A DNA stretch of 64,000 nt from Scatophagus argus (Eukaryota; Chordata; Actinopteri; Scatophagidae): assembly GCF_020382885.2 (NCBI RefSeq), contig NC_058495.1:4209627-4273626 (forward strand). The letters are read 5' to 3'. Below the pieces are notes generated by a model, which had not been told where the DNA came from, did no database searches, and saw only the letters and a list, made by a program, of their open reading frames with translations. Below are positions 38,591 through 63,314 of this stretch, in pieces. Made by a program: the position numbers and the translations under genes. How positions within the stretch are numbered: position 1 is the stretch's first letter; each line of letters starts with the position of its first letter.

Positions 38591-41500
38591 AGGCCTACCT
38601 CCATTCATTTATATAGTCCAGGTTCTGATGTCACAGGCGGTGGACTGCAAAGTAAACAGTTATGGAGAAGAAGGAAAACTCTCAGGCCTATCTTCCCGTT
38701 CCTGCAGCAAACCTTTTCTCTTCACTGCCACCCGCTGCCCTGGATGATCTTTATCTTCAATATGCTGCTCAAAGATGCTGAATAGCCTGGCTAATGAAAT
38801 ACAGAGATAAGTTCAATTCTAAGACCAATTTCAAACCTTGTGTTATTTACAGTGTCAATCTCTGAGACTTCCTTTGAAACTTATTTTCTTTATCCTCATT
38901 TCTTTCTCTTTGTCTGAACACTGTAACACTGTAACAATATCCCTTTTTGTCAATATGTTTGTTTAGACAATTGTCTTGACATAATCCCACAGTTAAAGCT
39001 GCAATAAATGATTTCTGAACACCAAGGGGAAGAAAAACATCGAAGGAAGATGGAAGATAGACAGCAACCACACAATACAATTTACCATTTAAACATTCAA
39101 GAGCAAACATCTATAATCTATAGATATCTATAATATTTCATGTGTTGGTGGACAGAGTTAAGAAGAGTTAATATTGGACTTTAGTGTTTGCTAATATGTT
39201 AACTTAATTAGCTTAAGGGCAGTAACATGTCTTTGTCAGAAGTCTCTATTTGTATTTGGTGCACTATATATTTCCCCTCATGTCACGATTTTATGATCTC
39301 TCTCTAGAACAGCTAGAAAGCAGCAGAAAGTAGCATATGTCAGCAGGAGTGTAATGCAATATGAAAATTACCGTTGTGCAACTACTGATGACGCAAAATG
39401 GCATTGATTCATAAGCGTGTGAAATCTCAGTTTAATGGTCTGAGTGTCTGTTATATGGACATAATGAGTGAACAAGGGGCTAGTTTGAGACACAGCTTGC
39501 TAAAAATATAAATAAAAGTTACTTTGAAAAGCTTAATGCATCCTTTTAAATATCCATTTCACAATATATGTAATTTAATTCACTGTTAATTAATTCACTG
39601 TTAAGATGAACAACATTTATTGCAGAGCTCATTCAGGCCCTTTAAGACAGCTGCAGGACTGCCAGTTCACAGATGACAGTCTGCAGCTATACAGGAAGAG
39701 AATGCCTACAGTGGAGCTGGCAGAAACGATGATGGGTATTTGTTGCCACCTAGTGGCTGAATTGGATCAATTAACACATTTGCATTCACCTATTACTAAC
39801 ACTATGTTTTCTACACAAGCCCTATACACTTAAATTATGTGTAAATATTATTAGACATTCTGTGACGCATGTTGCTGCTGGCAGATTGAGACAAAATTAA
39901 AATTCAGATGCTCACTCTACTTTTGTAGAGGTTAACATGCATGTTGCATGTTACTTGGTACCAAGTGCATAAGTACTCTTAAGTACTCCAAGTATAATTT
40001 TGTGATGCTTGTACTTTACTTGAGCATGTCTGTTTTGTCCTGCTTTTTACTTCTCCGTTACATTTAAGAGAGAATACAGTATTTCCTAAGTTACTGTGCT
40101 GACATGACAGTTTGAGTTATGTTGCAGATAAATATTTATATAACCTGTGATGAACACATTGCAAATTAAACAGTAAATGACTCCACCCAACAGTATGTAA
40201 AATAACTCAAATCAACTCTACCTCAACCAGCTACAAAATCCAATACACATTGCTGCACACATATTGATGCAACAAAGAAAACTGTCCACTGGTATAACAT
40301 ATAACTTAAAGAAAAGATATGAAGACTTCTTCCACTTTTATTGATTTCCTCAATAATGGGACCAAAGTTACTGTATGATTGGCTGTTCAAATAGCTCTGG
40401 GATTATTTTGACATCTTTTCATTGCATAAGAGCTTACAGGTCCTTCACAGCAACACGGATGTTTCCACCTCTGCTGCCTGATTAACATCATACCTTATCA
40501 CCGCCTGATCGGACATCTTTGTGGGTGTGATCTCGTCTCTCTGACCCTCCCTTTAGTTTGGCTGCACCTGAGTGAGAGAAGTTACACGTACACTCACAGC
40601 ATAGCTCCACTTAGCTTCTACCTGAGCAGAGGTTGACCCGGACATAATGAAGAGAAAACACCTGTGTGCATGTGCATATGATTCTGGATGTGATATTTAT
40701 GTGTTGTTATTTTGCTGTTCAGTTACATTTTTGATAAATTTCAAGTCTTTTGCCTTAAAAAAAAAAAATCTAAAGCTATACAGTTTGACAATGTTGAGAG
40801 ATGCCACCCTGTAATTTGTTTGTAACCATATTCAATGTAAACCCACCACTCTCAAGAATCAGTAGCATAGATTTGAATTGATTTATTCAACTATGTCTTT
40901 TTTCTTCAGTTAATTAGTTTTCAACTAATCTAGTATTTGTTTGTGTAGCACTTTGACCACAATGAATGAATGAATTGCAGTACAGGTATTCTGTCACTTG
41001 GTGGCACTGCTGAAAAGGTTTTGGTGTAAGAATGAACAGTTTCCTGAACTTTTGAGCTGTCAGGACCAGAACAGCCTCTCACGTGATGACAGGTAGTATT
41101 TTCCTCTTATCGTTCCCTGTGCAGATCCAAACCACTGACACCACTATGGCTGACATGTCCTATTCCTCTGTGCCACAGTGCTCCATTGTTTCAAAACACA
41201 TCAATGAGCCCCATTGATGCACTGGGTGACGTGTTCTCTCATTAACATGAACACACACACTGTTGTAACTTCAATAGGAACAAACAGGCTGAGGGCGGAG
41301 AGACAGTTTGAGATGGACTTATACAGTGGGTGACAGTAACAAAGATGTCGAATGCTGCCACTCTTATCATGCCATCAAAAATCAATTAATGTTTCAGAAT
41401 CCCATTAATATTCACTGCTATTATACACTGAATTTTCCTCTCATAGTTTTGTTATCATATGTCATTTAAGGAATTCGCTAATGCTGACATCTCTACATTC

Positions 41501-44475
41501 ACACACTGACACTATGACACAGCTTTTCTTATCAGTTCTGATAGATCGGCTACTTTGGGACTGGTGTCTGATTGATCGCTTCAGCTGTGTTCACTGTGAC
41601 CTCAGTGGGCAACTATTTGGTGGTATCAATACAATCCACTCAGCTCAAGCTAATGGTACACAACTTCATGATTAACTCAAGGCTTAATGGATCATAGGGC
41701 ACAGGGAGGATTTAGCCAACTTAGTTAGACTCTGCAGTGGAAACTGAGGTGTGTAGTGGGAGGTTTTACAGTCACAGCACTTTGGTTTGAGCATATTTCC
41801 AGAGCAAATGCTTGTGAGGGGATTTTTAAGCACAACTGGAAGAGGAGTGAGGATAGTTGTTGTTGGATAGTATTATCTGAACTGCACATCACAAACGGAG
41901 GGACCCTGCTTTTGCATGCTGACTTCCAACTGTGCATCCTTTCAGGGCTGGGAAAGTATCAGGGGCAATAAGTGCACTATTGTTGGGGGTTAATTACACA
42001 GATCATGTCTTGTCAACTCCAGATTCTGGTCAGCCACTAAACAAAGACCAGTCAGAGCTCACAGTCAAGCTGCAGAGAACATGACGCCTGAACAAAATAC
42101 TCTGGCACACAAATGTCTGACTCTGTAATCATAAGAATGTGGTAAATATTATGTAACATGCTGCGTAACATGTAGTATTGTAGCAGATGTATATCCGTGA
42201 CAGGAACTTTGTCACAGTGTTTTTGGACTAACAGTATGACTCATGTAAACCCACAGAATATTATGCTCGGTGAATGATGAATTAATATTTAAACATATTT
42301 TATATATAAAATATACATTTAAAAGGCCTCAAAAACATACCTTTAACTTTAATTGCATCCCATTTTACTGTGTCGGCCATTACATTCTATATCATATATT
42401 CATGTGTCTTACTTTAACATTCACAGCTGGCCAATCAGAGCTCCTGATGCAATTATGTGGGCTGATGTCATGTCACACTTCTCCCACATCTTTTAATTAA
42501 AGACAGGAACTTCTAAATAATTTTAAAAATGTATCATTTTGTACTCGATCAAGCAATGGAAAGGTCTATAATTATTCTGGTGGCACACTCCACACATGGT
42601 CTTATGTGACCGGTCTCATATCTAATTTAAATCAGTTTATTTACTGTGCATCATGCTGCACCTTGAAGTGGGAAAGAATGCAGAGATAACAGATGTCATG
42701 TAAACCTTAAATAACCTCAGGACGCCTTTAATGGACCATGTACTTGTCTATGAGTCAGGTGTGTTGATATGTAATGAAGTGTATGTAGCTCTGAGAGAAC
42801 CCATCCGACTGGTTTTACACAAAGAAACATGATCTTCTCTCAAATTATTTCTGCACTTTTGTCATAAGTTCACCCCCTTCTCTCTGTGCATGTGATATTT
42901 CAGATCATGTTTGAGGCCGACCTGTGCAGCGTGTTAGCTAAGAACAGAAGACTGAAGATGAAGAGTATTGTTGGAACGTCTCATAAGTATTTTGACATTG
43001 CTACATTAAATGCTGAAACTGGTTTCTAGCAAGCATGCAACCGGCCTCCTCCCACATCTAAATCTAATCCTCACTTTTAATCAAACACCGCAAGGACACT
43101 ACGCCATAAACAGTTAAACAGCTACACCTGTCACTACTTGATATATCTGGGAACATTTACATTGTTTACCATGAGGAGACATGACAGGAGAGGCTGTGGA
43201 CAGAACAGTGAAAATATCAGTCCATGTTGAAATAACTAAACTAAGTGTGTTTTACTTCACAGAGCAGGCCTTCAATCAGTTCAAACGTAATACGCCCAAA
43301 ATTGCCTCAATCTCAATAAAATCCGTTCAACCTCAGCTTTTTGTGTAGTTATTTCAGGCTGTAATGTGCTGCAAACAAAGAACAGGAGAGCTCATCACAG
43401 TCCGTTTCTGGAAATGTACCAGTCACAGGCATGCTGTCTGTCAGTTTGCAGCAATATGATTCAAAACATTACAAGTTATAAATTAACATAGAGCGTGCCA
43501 GTGCACTATGAACTGAAATAAATCAGGTCTTAAAACCAGATCTAGATGGAGAGCAGGGCCTATCTGAGTGAACATAAGGGCACCTGCAGGACAAATAACA
43601 TAAGTGAGAATGAAAGAAGGAAATCATAAAAGACTCCCATCCCTGTTATTTATATAAACAGTGACTTTAGCCCAGGGCTAGCTGACCTTGCCATGGAATA
43701 GGGTTAGCCCCTGAAAAATCAACTAAACACTGGGCTTAAAGGCGATATCTTAAAATTGGATTAACACAAACAGAGTAGTCAACATCCTACAATATAAACA
43801 TTAGCTGTATGTTCCAGCGGACATTTTAATCAGAGCTAGTAGTAAGTTAGTAAGGTTAACCTGGGTTAAAAATGTGTATGTGAAAAGGGGCTAAGTCCTA
43901 AGGTATGCTGTCAGACTATGCAGTGTGAAAAGTCCTTCTATGTGACTTTGAGCTTTGATAATAAATATGTCCTCTCTCTCAAAATCCTTTCTGTAATCAC
44001 ATCACATTGTGGAAATGCGTGGAAATTTCAATGGTTACTGAAGGATGTGCTGATGTTTAATAGAAATGTATCAGTGTTGCAGTTGCTGCCATGAACATTC
44101 TGCATCAGATAAGATTAACAACCAAGTTTTGTGGGGAGAGAATTGATGACTGACTTATACAGGAATCGTTTCTATCACTCCACTTGAAAAAGACCTTCCT
44201 TTATGTGAATGCCTATGGACACTTTCATTTTACATTTCAGGTCTTATTCAAGTAAGGCAGCAGTAAATCAAGCTGTAATGAAGCAGTGTGAACAATCATC
44301 AGCTTCCCTCCAATTATTTCCCTTTGTTCAGATCATGTGAGCACAGGGTGAAAACAGGCACGCCCAGCTGTCATGGAAATAATATACTTCTCATTTCCAC
44401 GGAACTCATTAGCACACCTCATTCATCGTCACAGAAATGTTAAACACTGACAGAGATTAGGCGTTATTTCCAACC
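38591..44475. other. Intergenic region between ccn5 and the stk35 3' end
   Basis: It contains the distal upstream region of ccn5 and no convincing gene. One dispersed-repeat fragment lies at about 39958-40165. ORFs are short (under 90 codons) and unrecognised, including a 45-codon frame near 42905 that follows an acceptor-like TTTCAG but has no similarity I can name. Confidence 0.5.
39958..40165 (+). repeat. 'TACTCAAGTAC'-family fragment
   Basis: It contains AAGTACTCTTAAGTACTCC, CTTGTACTTTACTTGAG and TTTTTACTTCTCCGTTACAT. These are blocks shared in order with the copy at 24890-25566, with many substitutions. Confidence 0.45.
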
Positions 44476-47400
44476 TTTATTGAAACAGAGCCCTGACATG
44501 TACAAATTTAGCAATAAAAAAAGAACATGTTTTCATTCAAGCAAACAGGTGTAGTAAGATGTACAACCAAGGACAGTAAATTCTGTTGAAATGAAGGGTC
44601 AAGTCATCTGAACAGGTCCAGTTATATGAGAAGCAGTGAGCAAAAACAAAACCAGCCAAGCCTGGATTGTTCCAGTCTATCCAAGGAGGCAGAGTTGCAT
44701 AGAGAAGAGTGTTGCATGTAGAACAAGTGACCTATAAGTCATTTCGTCAAACACAGAGTCCCAGCACTCATTTACAGATACATTATTCCAACACCAAAGG
44801 ACCATCCAGAGGCAGCTACATGGGAGAAGAGTTTGAGGGTTTGCTTAAATTTCTCAGTATTTTAAGTACATTCCTCTAAAATAAAGTAAAATAAAAGCCT
44901 CAGAAATAAGAGTTCGTCTAAAGAACAAAAATACTGCGTGTGAGCTGATCATCTCAAGCTTAGCTCCACCATTAGCTTATGTCTAATTCAAGATCATCAT
45001 TTCTACTCCATACAATCAAATAATTAAAACGTTAGTGAAACAGGTGAGGAACTGAGGTTTGTTGTTCACAGAAGTTCAAAAAAATGTATCACCAGCAAAT
45101 GTGGCCTGTGTTGAGCTAAAAGCCGTGTAAACGTCTGTACCAATGTAAACCCGTTTCTCACAATGCTTCAGTAAAAACAATCAAAAGGACTGACAGAAGT
45201 CAAAAGCTGTTGCTCTTGTTCCAAACATATGTGATGCATTTAGGATCTAAGGAAAACTGCACACACAGTGACACGACATGAAATTTATAACTCTAACTTA
45301 GGAATGTCTTTGCTGAAAAAAAATGAAACAATGGCTAAGTAAAGAAAAGGTGAACATGTGCAGAAACATGAGGTAGTACAATTAAAAAGAAACACAGGAT
45401 TATCTCAACTCATTCTGGGTCCCACTTCAGAATTACAACATACAGCCGTGGTTCACTGTACAACCTTTCCACAATGCCGCTTAAGTTTCACATTCCATTT
45501 CTGATCACAGCCACAACAACTCACAAAGGACCATGACTGATTATTACATTAAAACTGATTATTTCTCAACAAGAAACAGAGCCTATTAGAGTTTAGAGCC
45601 AATAATGCACCCCAAACATGAGGAAATGTTCCTTTAACATGGATGCACCGGTTCGAACATCAAGTCTGGGCTCCCTTTAAAAATGTGATTTTACTCACCA
45701 AATAAATGTTACACAGTGAAATGCCAAAAATACTGACACACAGAAATTTTGGAAAACCATATTATTCTTGATGGGCAAACATTTATCATCCCTTGTTCAA
45801 TTACACTGCAAGTAATGAAGAAACTGAAGAGACCATATACCCTGAACGATGGATTTGGAGTGCCAAATCAAAAAAAAAACAAAACACAGCAGCTGATCTT
45901 GAGCCACATTTTATCTGACAAGCAATTTCAAGGCACCATAGGTACAAGGAATTAGATTAAACACGGGGCATGTGAAAAGCTTACATGTCTCCAGATATAC
46001 TCATTAAAAGTAACACTAGTACAAGTGTGTTGAGTATGGAACATGTTTCTGCTTTTCTTTTCAACATAGTTTAGTTTTAACTGGGATGTTTTCACATTTC
46101 TTTTTGTCCCGAGTGTTAAAAATCATACATTGACTTTTTCTCAAAAAACAAACAACTAAACCAACCAAAATTCAATTCTGCTTAAAGTTGTCTTGGGATT
46201 TCCCAGCTTTCGCATTCATGGCAGCAAAAATCATATCACACATGTCCACGAGGAACTCAAACTACTGAGTGAAAAAGATCATCAGTGAAACCTGGTTTGC
46301 TGCCTACTTTTAAATAATGATTTGAGATCTACTAGAGCATTAAATGGAGGGACCACTGATGTGAACCTTGGAGGGGCCATGAAGTACTATAAAATGGCTA
46401 TGGAAGTAAAGGGTGGCACTGTGCGGACAGGACAGGTTTTGACAGATTTTTGGTGCAACTGACTTTCCATAAAGAGACAGTACAAAACGAAAGTAAAAAT
46501 AAAAAAATACCTAGAAACATCCAATCTGCAGTCTCACACTACCATCAGGGTTGGAAGTGTGAGGCTGCGGACATTTGTCAACTATAAATTCTCTTCTACT
46601 GTTTATATGGGGTAACCATCACTTTAAAAGCTTTGGATACATCAGGACATTGTGGGCAATGCTGTGAATCAACATGCATGACTACTTTAGGACAGTACTG
46701 AATTTACAGGATATTTTATTTCATTTTTATAAGGCTAGAAAAATTATACAGTCTCAATGAGTTTCTGGAAAATTGACCATATCATGATGTATATTGATGG
46801 AGTAACAAAGGATTTTACAGACATAGCCCAATCCTAATAACTAACCCTGACTCCTGTGTGGCATACCTCAGAGTAAACAAACAGATGTCTGAAGAAATTT
46901 AAACCCAACAACAATGGCGACACTGTTTTCCATCACAACATAAAGCTGTCAAATCTCCCTGGGGCAAACACATGGCAAAGATGTCTCCTAGCTCCTGTGT
47001 AACAACAGGCAAACGACAGGAAGTACACCAACACAAAACAGGCAAGCGTGTGGCACACCACCTCAACTGTCAACAAAGTAAAACATCTGACCAAACGTCA
47101 CTGAGGTTTCAGACAAAATAAGAGAAACTCCACCACATGAAGCGAGAGGTGTCAAGAAGCAGTGTGATCCGATGTCAGTGTTTTCATTAAATAAAACCTG
47201 GAGATGATCAACCCTGTGAACACACATATATCAACTTATACTGCAGCTTAGCTTAAATTTAGCTTCAAACACTGCACTGTCCTTTACTGTCCCTCATTTT
47301 TCTGTTGGGAATTTCTTCATACCTCTATCCTTTGAAGGAGGCATGGCTATGTCAGATTAATTAAGCTTCCCATTAACACGTATTCCTGTTTTACTGTAAT

Positions 47401-47599
47401 ATTCAGGGAAAGACAAACATTCTGTCTGAATTGGCAGATGACTTCACTGTAAACAAGTTCAAATACAACAAAAACTCCATTTCAGCATCCAAACGTCAGG
47501 AGTAACTTGCTTTCCTTTGATTCTCCCTTATCTTCACAGTCTTCAGATTAAAACACGGAGACCCTCACTGATGTAGCAGCTCCAGGTAGAAACACACGT
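44476..47599 (-). other. stk35: Proposed final 3' UTR exon of stk35
   Basis: On the minus strand a strong acceptor (TTTCTCTGCAG) ends at 47600. From 47599 the sequence runs about 3.1 kb without coding potential to an AATAAA at 44481-44476. Upstream, a donor (ACAG|GTACTT) lies 23 nt after the stk35 stop codon. Splicing 52460 to 47599 would leave the protein unchanged and, being within 50 nt of the stop, should not trigger nonsense-mediated decay. This is inference from splice and poly(A) signals. Confidence 0.4.
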
Positions 47600-49495
47600 C
47601 TGCAGAGAAACACAGGAAAAATACCATTAAATTGGTTAAAAACAAGGCACAAAACCCAGATGAGATGTTACAGTAGCTGGAGCAAAGTAAAATAAAGCAT
47701 GTCACTACAGAGGATGTAAATGTGTGGTCTACCGGTGTAACCTGCCTTTTTGTGTGCATATAAACAATCGTAAACAGTTTGTGTCAATATGAACCAAGCT
47801 GGACGAACTGGGCAACTTCTGCAACACATCAGTTTGCTACTGGCCAGGTGGACATCAATGGCCACCAGGTTAACATTTCTGGTAACCCACGACCTCTACT
47901 ACCCTCGAATCTCTACTTGTGCATATCAACTGTGTGCTGTCCCAACCATTTTAATAATGGAAATCACTGAAGTTATTTTTTCCCTTGAAAAAACCCTTGT
48001 TTTAGCTTCTCTGTGGCAAAAAAACTTACTGCCTTTCTCTGTCTTGCCTAATATTCAGCTGAGTCTCTGTGTGTGTCAAGTGTTACTTGAACAAAATCAT
48101 TGCTTTGAGAACATCACTTTGCACAATTTTCATGCGAATTGTTCGCTATTTTCATACATCTTCAGACCAAACATATAATCAAAAAATGTAGAAAATAAAT
48201 GCCAAGCTCTTTAGGAGATGTTTTTTCTCCATTTTGGTTACTATGAGACTTCAAAAGATGGAATCCAGACACGGATTTTAACATTGTTTCTTTTGAAGTG
48301 TTTTCTGGCAAAAAGCAACACCTCTTTTCTGCTGCAGTACAAAAGAATAAATTCCACAAGTACAACAGTAGTCAGTAACTTCAGATGGATCAGCATCGGG
48401 AGGAGCACACGTCACGTTGCCAATTCTGGCCTAGATATGTGAATATGACCAGTATGCGAACAGATCTGAAAAACCAGAACAAAACCTACAAGGTCCATTT
48501 GATCTTTTATAGAAAAGAGGGATAAAAAAATCTGGATAATTCTGATCTAGATTACAGGTTTTGAAAGACTGGGTCCTGGCGTTAGGATTCATATCACAAT
48601 ACAGGGGTGGCATTTTTTTCTTAATCTGTGTTTTTTTGGAAAACTGTCATTGAGTGAAGAACACACCATATGCATCATTTACACCCAAAATCCTTCATAA
48701 CCTAATGAACAAACAGTCCTGATGTGTGCTGAGCATATTCGTGTTACACAGAGAATAAAACATTTTGAGTTCAGTGATCCTCTGACCTTCTGACTAACCT
48801 TCTCCTGTAACACCATGCTCAGGACAAATTTAGCATTTTTAACCTCACTACTGGTCAGGCGATGGACACTGAGGTCTGCACTAGCTTTAAGACGTCCTTT
48901 ACACGTTTGCCCTTCACACTCATTTCTTTGACATATTAAGCTCAAATACTTAGTTAAGTGCTGTTCCCCTGATAGATCTTTATTTGGGAGCAGCATGCCA
49001 GTCAGCAGCTATCTTATAAACAACCTGTGTTTTCCTTGAGGACACACTGAAACCCCCTGGAGGATTCCACCCAACAGCCAGCTGATTTACACAGCCTGAA
49101 AAACGTGTGTGGCACAGTGACAGCTGGAGAGCAGAGATTGGTGATCTGGGAAAATAATAATACAGTCTATTTAACCTCAATTAAAATACATGATCTAAAT
49201 TTGTGTTTTGTGGAGGTTGGAAACAGAAGAGCACATTAAATATCACAATCTCTACAATTCCCATAAAAAAATAAGAATGTTCAACATCAATCATGATGTG
49301 AAACTGTCAGATCGTCCATCCTTACTGGAAAGACATTTCTAACATTCTTCCAACCTGACCTGAAACACTGTGTAACAGTGTTATTTGCAGCAGCCAATAA
49401 ACACAGAGATGTGCTGAGTCACACTGCTGCAGCAAGTTGCCTCTTTTACAGCATTTCCTACTGCAGAGTGCCCTGTTGGCATGTGTGCATGTGCA

Positions 49496-49498
49496 CGT

Positions 49499-49529
<31 letters not shown>
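49496..49529 (+). repeat. (CA)n microsatellite
   Basis: A CA run of about fourteen units, in the proposed stk35 3' UTR intron. The cysteine/valine ORF on the opposite strand is an artefact of the tract. Confidence 0.9.
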
Positions 49530-49530
<1 letters not shown>

Positions 49531-51637
49531 TTAATGGCAGTCACATTTGCTGCATGTAGAAAGACACTGATTAATACCAACAGCACAGATACAAACTTCT
49601 TATAGGACATGTCAAAAAATAAAAGTCTGGCTGGTAATCAAATAAATATGGAAACTGCAGCACAAGTGAAAAAAGCCCACATGATAAAAAGCATTCACTC
49701 AGTACAGTGTAACTGAAGCCTGATGTATGGTGGGACAATCAGAAGGATGTTACTGAGGCAACAGACCTGCTGTCAATCACACTGAGAGGGCAGCTGACTC
49801 CGGGGCCACAAACACTTCCAAATATCCTGGGAGGTCCTGGACTCCATCTCACATCAAACTCAGCTTATATGTCTGACAGTGTGTCACTCTGTAAACTGCT
49901 GTGTTGAAGATTATCGTAAGCCATTGTGCAGCAGTCAGGAGCCGGAGCCTCTGCTGAATCCAGCAGCACAAACAATCCTTTGTTGAATCTGACCTGCAGC
50001 ACCATGTGAGGGGACTGGTGTGTTTTGAGATGTGCAGCCGCTTGGCTTGTCACAAATACAGTTGGGGCCATCGTACTCTGTTGCATAACTGACTTAAAAG
50101 GTTCAGAAAGAGATTTGGACTTTTATCCTGCATCCATTTGAGGCAACCTGTTTGATGTGCTGTGCTGACTTGTCAATTTTACACAGCATAGAAATCTGGC
50201 TGACAGGTTCAGATGCTACTTAATCAAAATAGTGAAGGCCCTGCTTCAAAACCATGAAGAGTTATCATTTTAAATTATTGATATGACATGAATGAGAGAT
50301 TAACTGCGAAAATCTGGAACTGCTTGGCTACACTGGACTTGGAACCATTTTTTTATTGGTTTTCCATTGGCAAAAGTCTTGGATAGTAGCTGGTACCTTT
50401 TTTGGTATCTTCTCAGTCAAGGTACCCAGCAATAATAGTAGACTGGGGTGGACACAACACGTTAAAGAAAGGATCGCTTTTTGATCCGCTTTATCTTAGC
50501 TGTCCTCTGAAATAACGTTATGTCTGGATCAGCACTGTTACTTGGGACGTCTTTAGACATTGGTGTACCTTTATATGCTACAGTGTATTGTGGATCATTT
50601 TGTTCTCTACAACAAAGCAATGAGAACAACAACCCTTGGCATGATTGCTGGGGTCAGACTATTATATGTAATTATAGTTATTGTTTCTTGCTGACACTTG
50701 GCTAAGAGATATAAAACACTGGTCCCTGACCACAGTTTGTGGTCTTTCACAGCCTGCGTGATGTCACTGGGTAAGGAAGTACAAGGGATCGATCGACTTG
50801 AACTTGCTTGATCCATTTGAATCCCCAATCAAATCTACTCAGGTTTACATTTTGACAAGTGCTCCAGATTGATGTGTTTTACTTTAACAATCTCTGGCCA
50901 AGTAGGGATAATTTGTAATCTTACTCATGTTATGAAACTACAACGGATTAATCTGCTGCCAGTGATGCCTGTCATTTCAACCGATGAAAGGGGTGGTCAA
51001 GTTAGCTATCGTAGCTTAGCATTATTAATATTTTGAAGGCTTGGTTACATCAGTCAGGCTTTCTAAACACATCACAGTGTGTGTCACCAATTATGATTAA
51101 CTGGCACGCTGCAAGGTTTCTGGCATTTCACCACGCATGTGCCATGTGAATACAGCGGCCCATTTACGTTCACTGACGTCATTAACACACAAAACAAATA
51201 TCTAGTTCAGTGGTGACCATCCAGGGAGCTGATTGGAGGATGGAGAAAATAATGAATGGGAAGGGAGGGGGGCAGGTTCAGCAGACTGACAGGCAAAAAG
51301 CAGAACAGGAGAGAGAAAGTCAGCTGGGATGTCTGCAGCCCCTACCCTCACCCCACTCACATAATATGCATGCTTCCCCAACCCCCTACAACAGCAAGGC
51401 TCATGATGTAACAGCAAACAAAGGCAAAAAGGTAGAACATGGTGTCTTTCAGTCATACAAAGAAAGTGACTCTGGTAGTCCAGTTAATGAGTTATTATGT
51501 GCAATAACTTTAACTATTAAAACAATGGAAAGAGCCAGTGCACTCACTTAGCCTGTGCACAAGCATAGGTGTGTATTTGCTGACGGATCCATGGCCTCGG
51601 GGCCGGGGGGCAAAAGAAGGTGTCTTGGTTATTCTCG

Positions 51638-51715
51638 TGCAAAAAAACTAAAGTACAAGTACCTAAAATTGGTACTTGAGTACATGAGTAAACTGTAGTT
51701 ACATTCCTTTTCTGG
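51638..51715. repeat. Short 'TACTCAAGTAC'-family fragment
   Basis: It contains AAAGTACAAGTACC and GTACTTGAGTACATGAGTAA followed by TAGTTACATTCC, which is the terminal block of the same family read in the opposite sense. It lies in the proposed stk35 3' UTR intron. Confidence 0.4.
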
Positions 51716-52482
51716 TTAATCTAACATTTTACGTCCAGTGCATACTGGTTTTAAATTTCTGTAATCTGTCTGTGTGATTATTAATAATCTGTATTCATAT
51801 CAGCTGTGGAAAAACAATCGATTCTTGGATCCAACCCCAGCCTTTGTGCAAGCAACTAACAGCAACCCCACCCTCACTCCTAACCATTCACTTAAGCACA
51901 AGCAAACTCCATGGAACATGTCACAACACCTCACAAAGCAAGCATCATTTACTGGCTGACAGCCATCAAAGTATAGGCCCAAACACATCGGAGGACAAAG
52001 ATTCTGATATGAACATGGAGCATTTAAATGCCTCACAATACTACTTTATGAACCTCATATTAGTCTCTGAAAACTAAAAACACTGCAGGAAACAACATGA
52101 CACAGAATTTCAGGCAATAACCTGGGGACGCTAAAAGGCATGTCCCATTTCCTGTTTTTTTTTTTTTAAACAAAAACAAAGGAGACAGAAATAGGTGTAT
52201 AGACCCATGTTTGTATTGAAAAAAATTCTAAACCTTGTTAATTTTTTTTCAGAAACTTTCAAGAATCTCAAGGACCACTGGACACCCTTTTTAAATAAAT
52301 TACATTAAAAACAGCAATTGTAGGTATGTTCAGATATATTGCTCCACAGACCCTTTGAATCACTTGTCATTTCTATGTAGTAATTCATAAACAAGCCAAC
52401 ATAATACAAATGGTCAAAAAAGTCACGGGAAATTAATATAAGGATTAAGCCATAAGTACCTGTAAAACAACCTGGTCAAGGG

Positions 52483-63314
<10,832 letters not shown>

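Larger units (their letters stand above)
47600..52459 (-). other. stk35: Proposed stk35 3' UTR intron (or plain 3' flank)
   Basis: It starts with GT at 52459-52458 and ends with AG at 47601-47600 on the minus strand, 4860 nt long. It holds a CA microsatellite, a short 'TACTCAAGTAC' fragment and only short random ORFs. If the intron is not used, this is downstream flank or a very long 3' UTR. Confidence 0.35.

Noticed and set aside
39606..39833. 75-codon ORF containing QLQDCQFTDD
   Set aside because: It overlaps a stretch with the common teleost 'TTGCCACCTAGTGGC' motif and shows no domain.
42905..43030. 45-codon frame after an acceptor-like TTTCAG
   Set aside because: No matching partner exon, no similarity I can name, and no poly(A) or promoter context.
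47565..47599. Reading VCFYLELLHQ at 47599-47565 as a coding last exon
   Set aside because: The stk35 stop lies upstream of the donor, so in the spliced transcript this is 3' UTR. No other gene supplies a partner exon.
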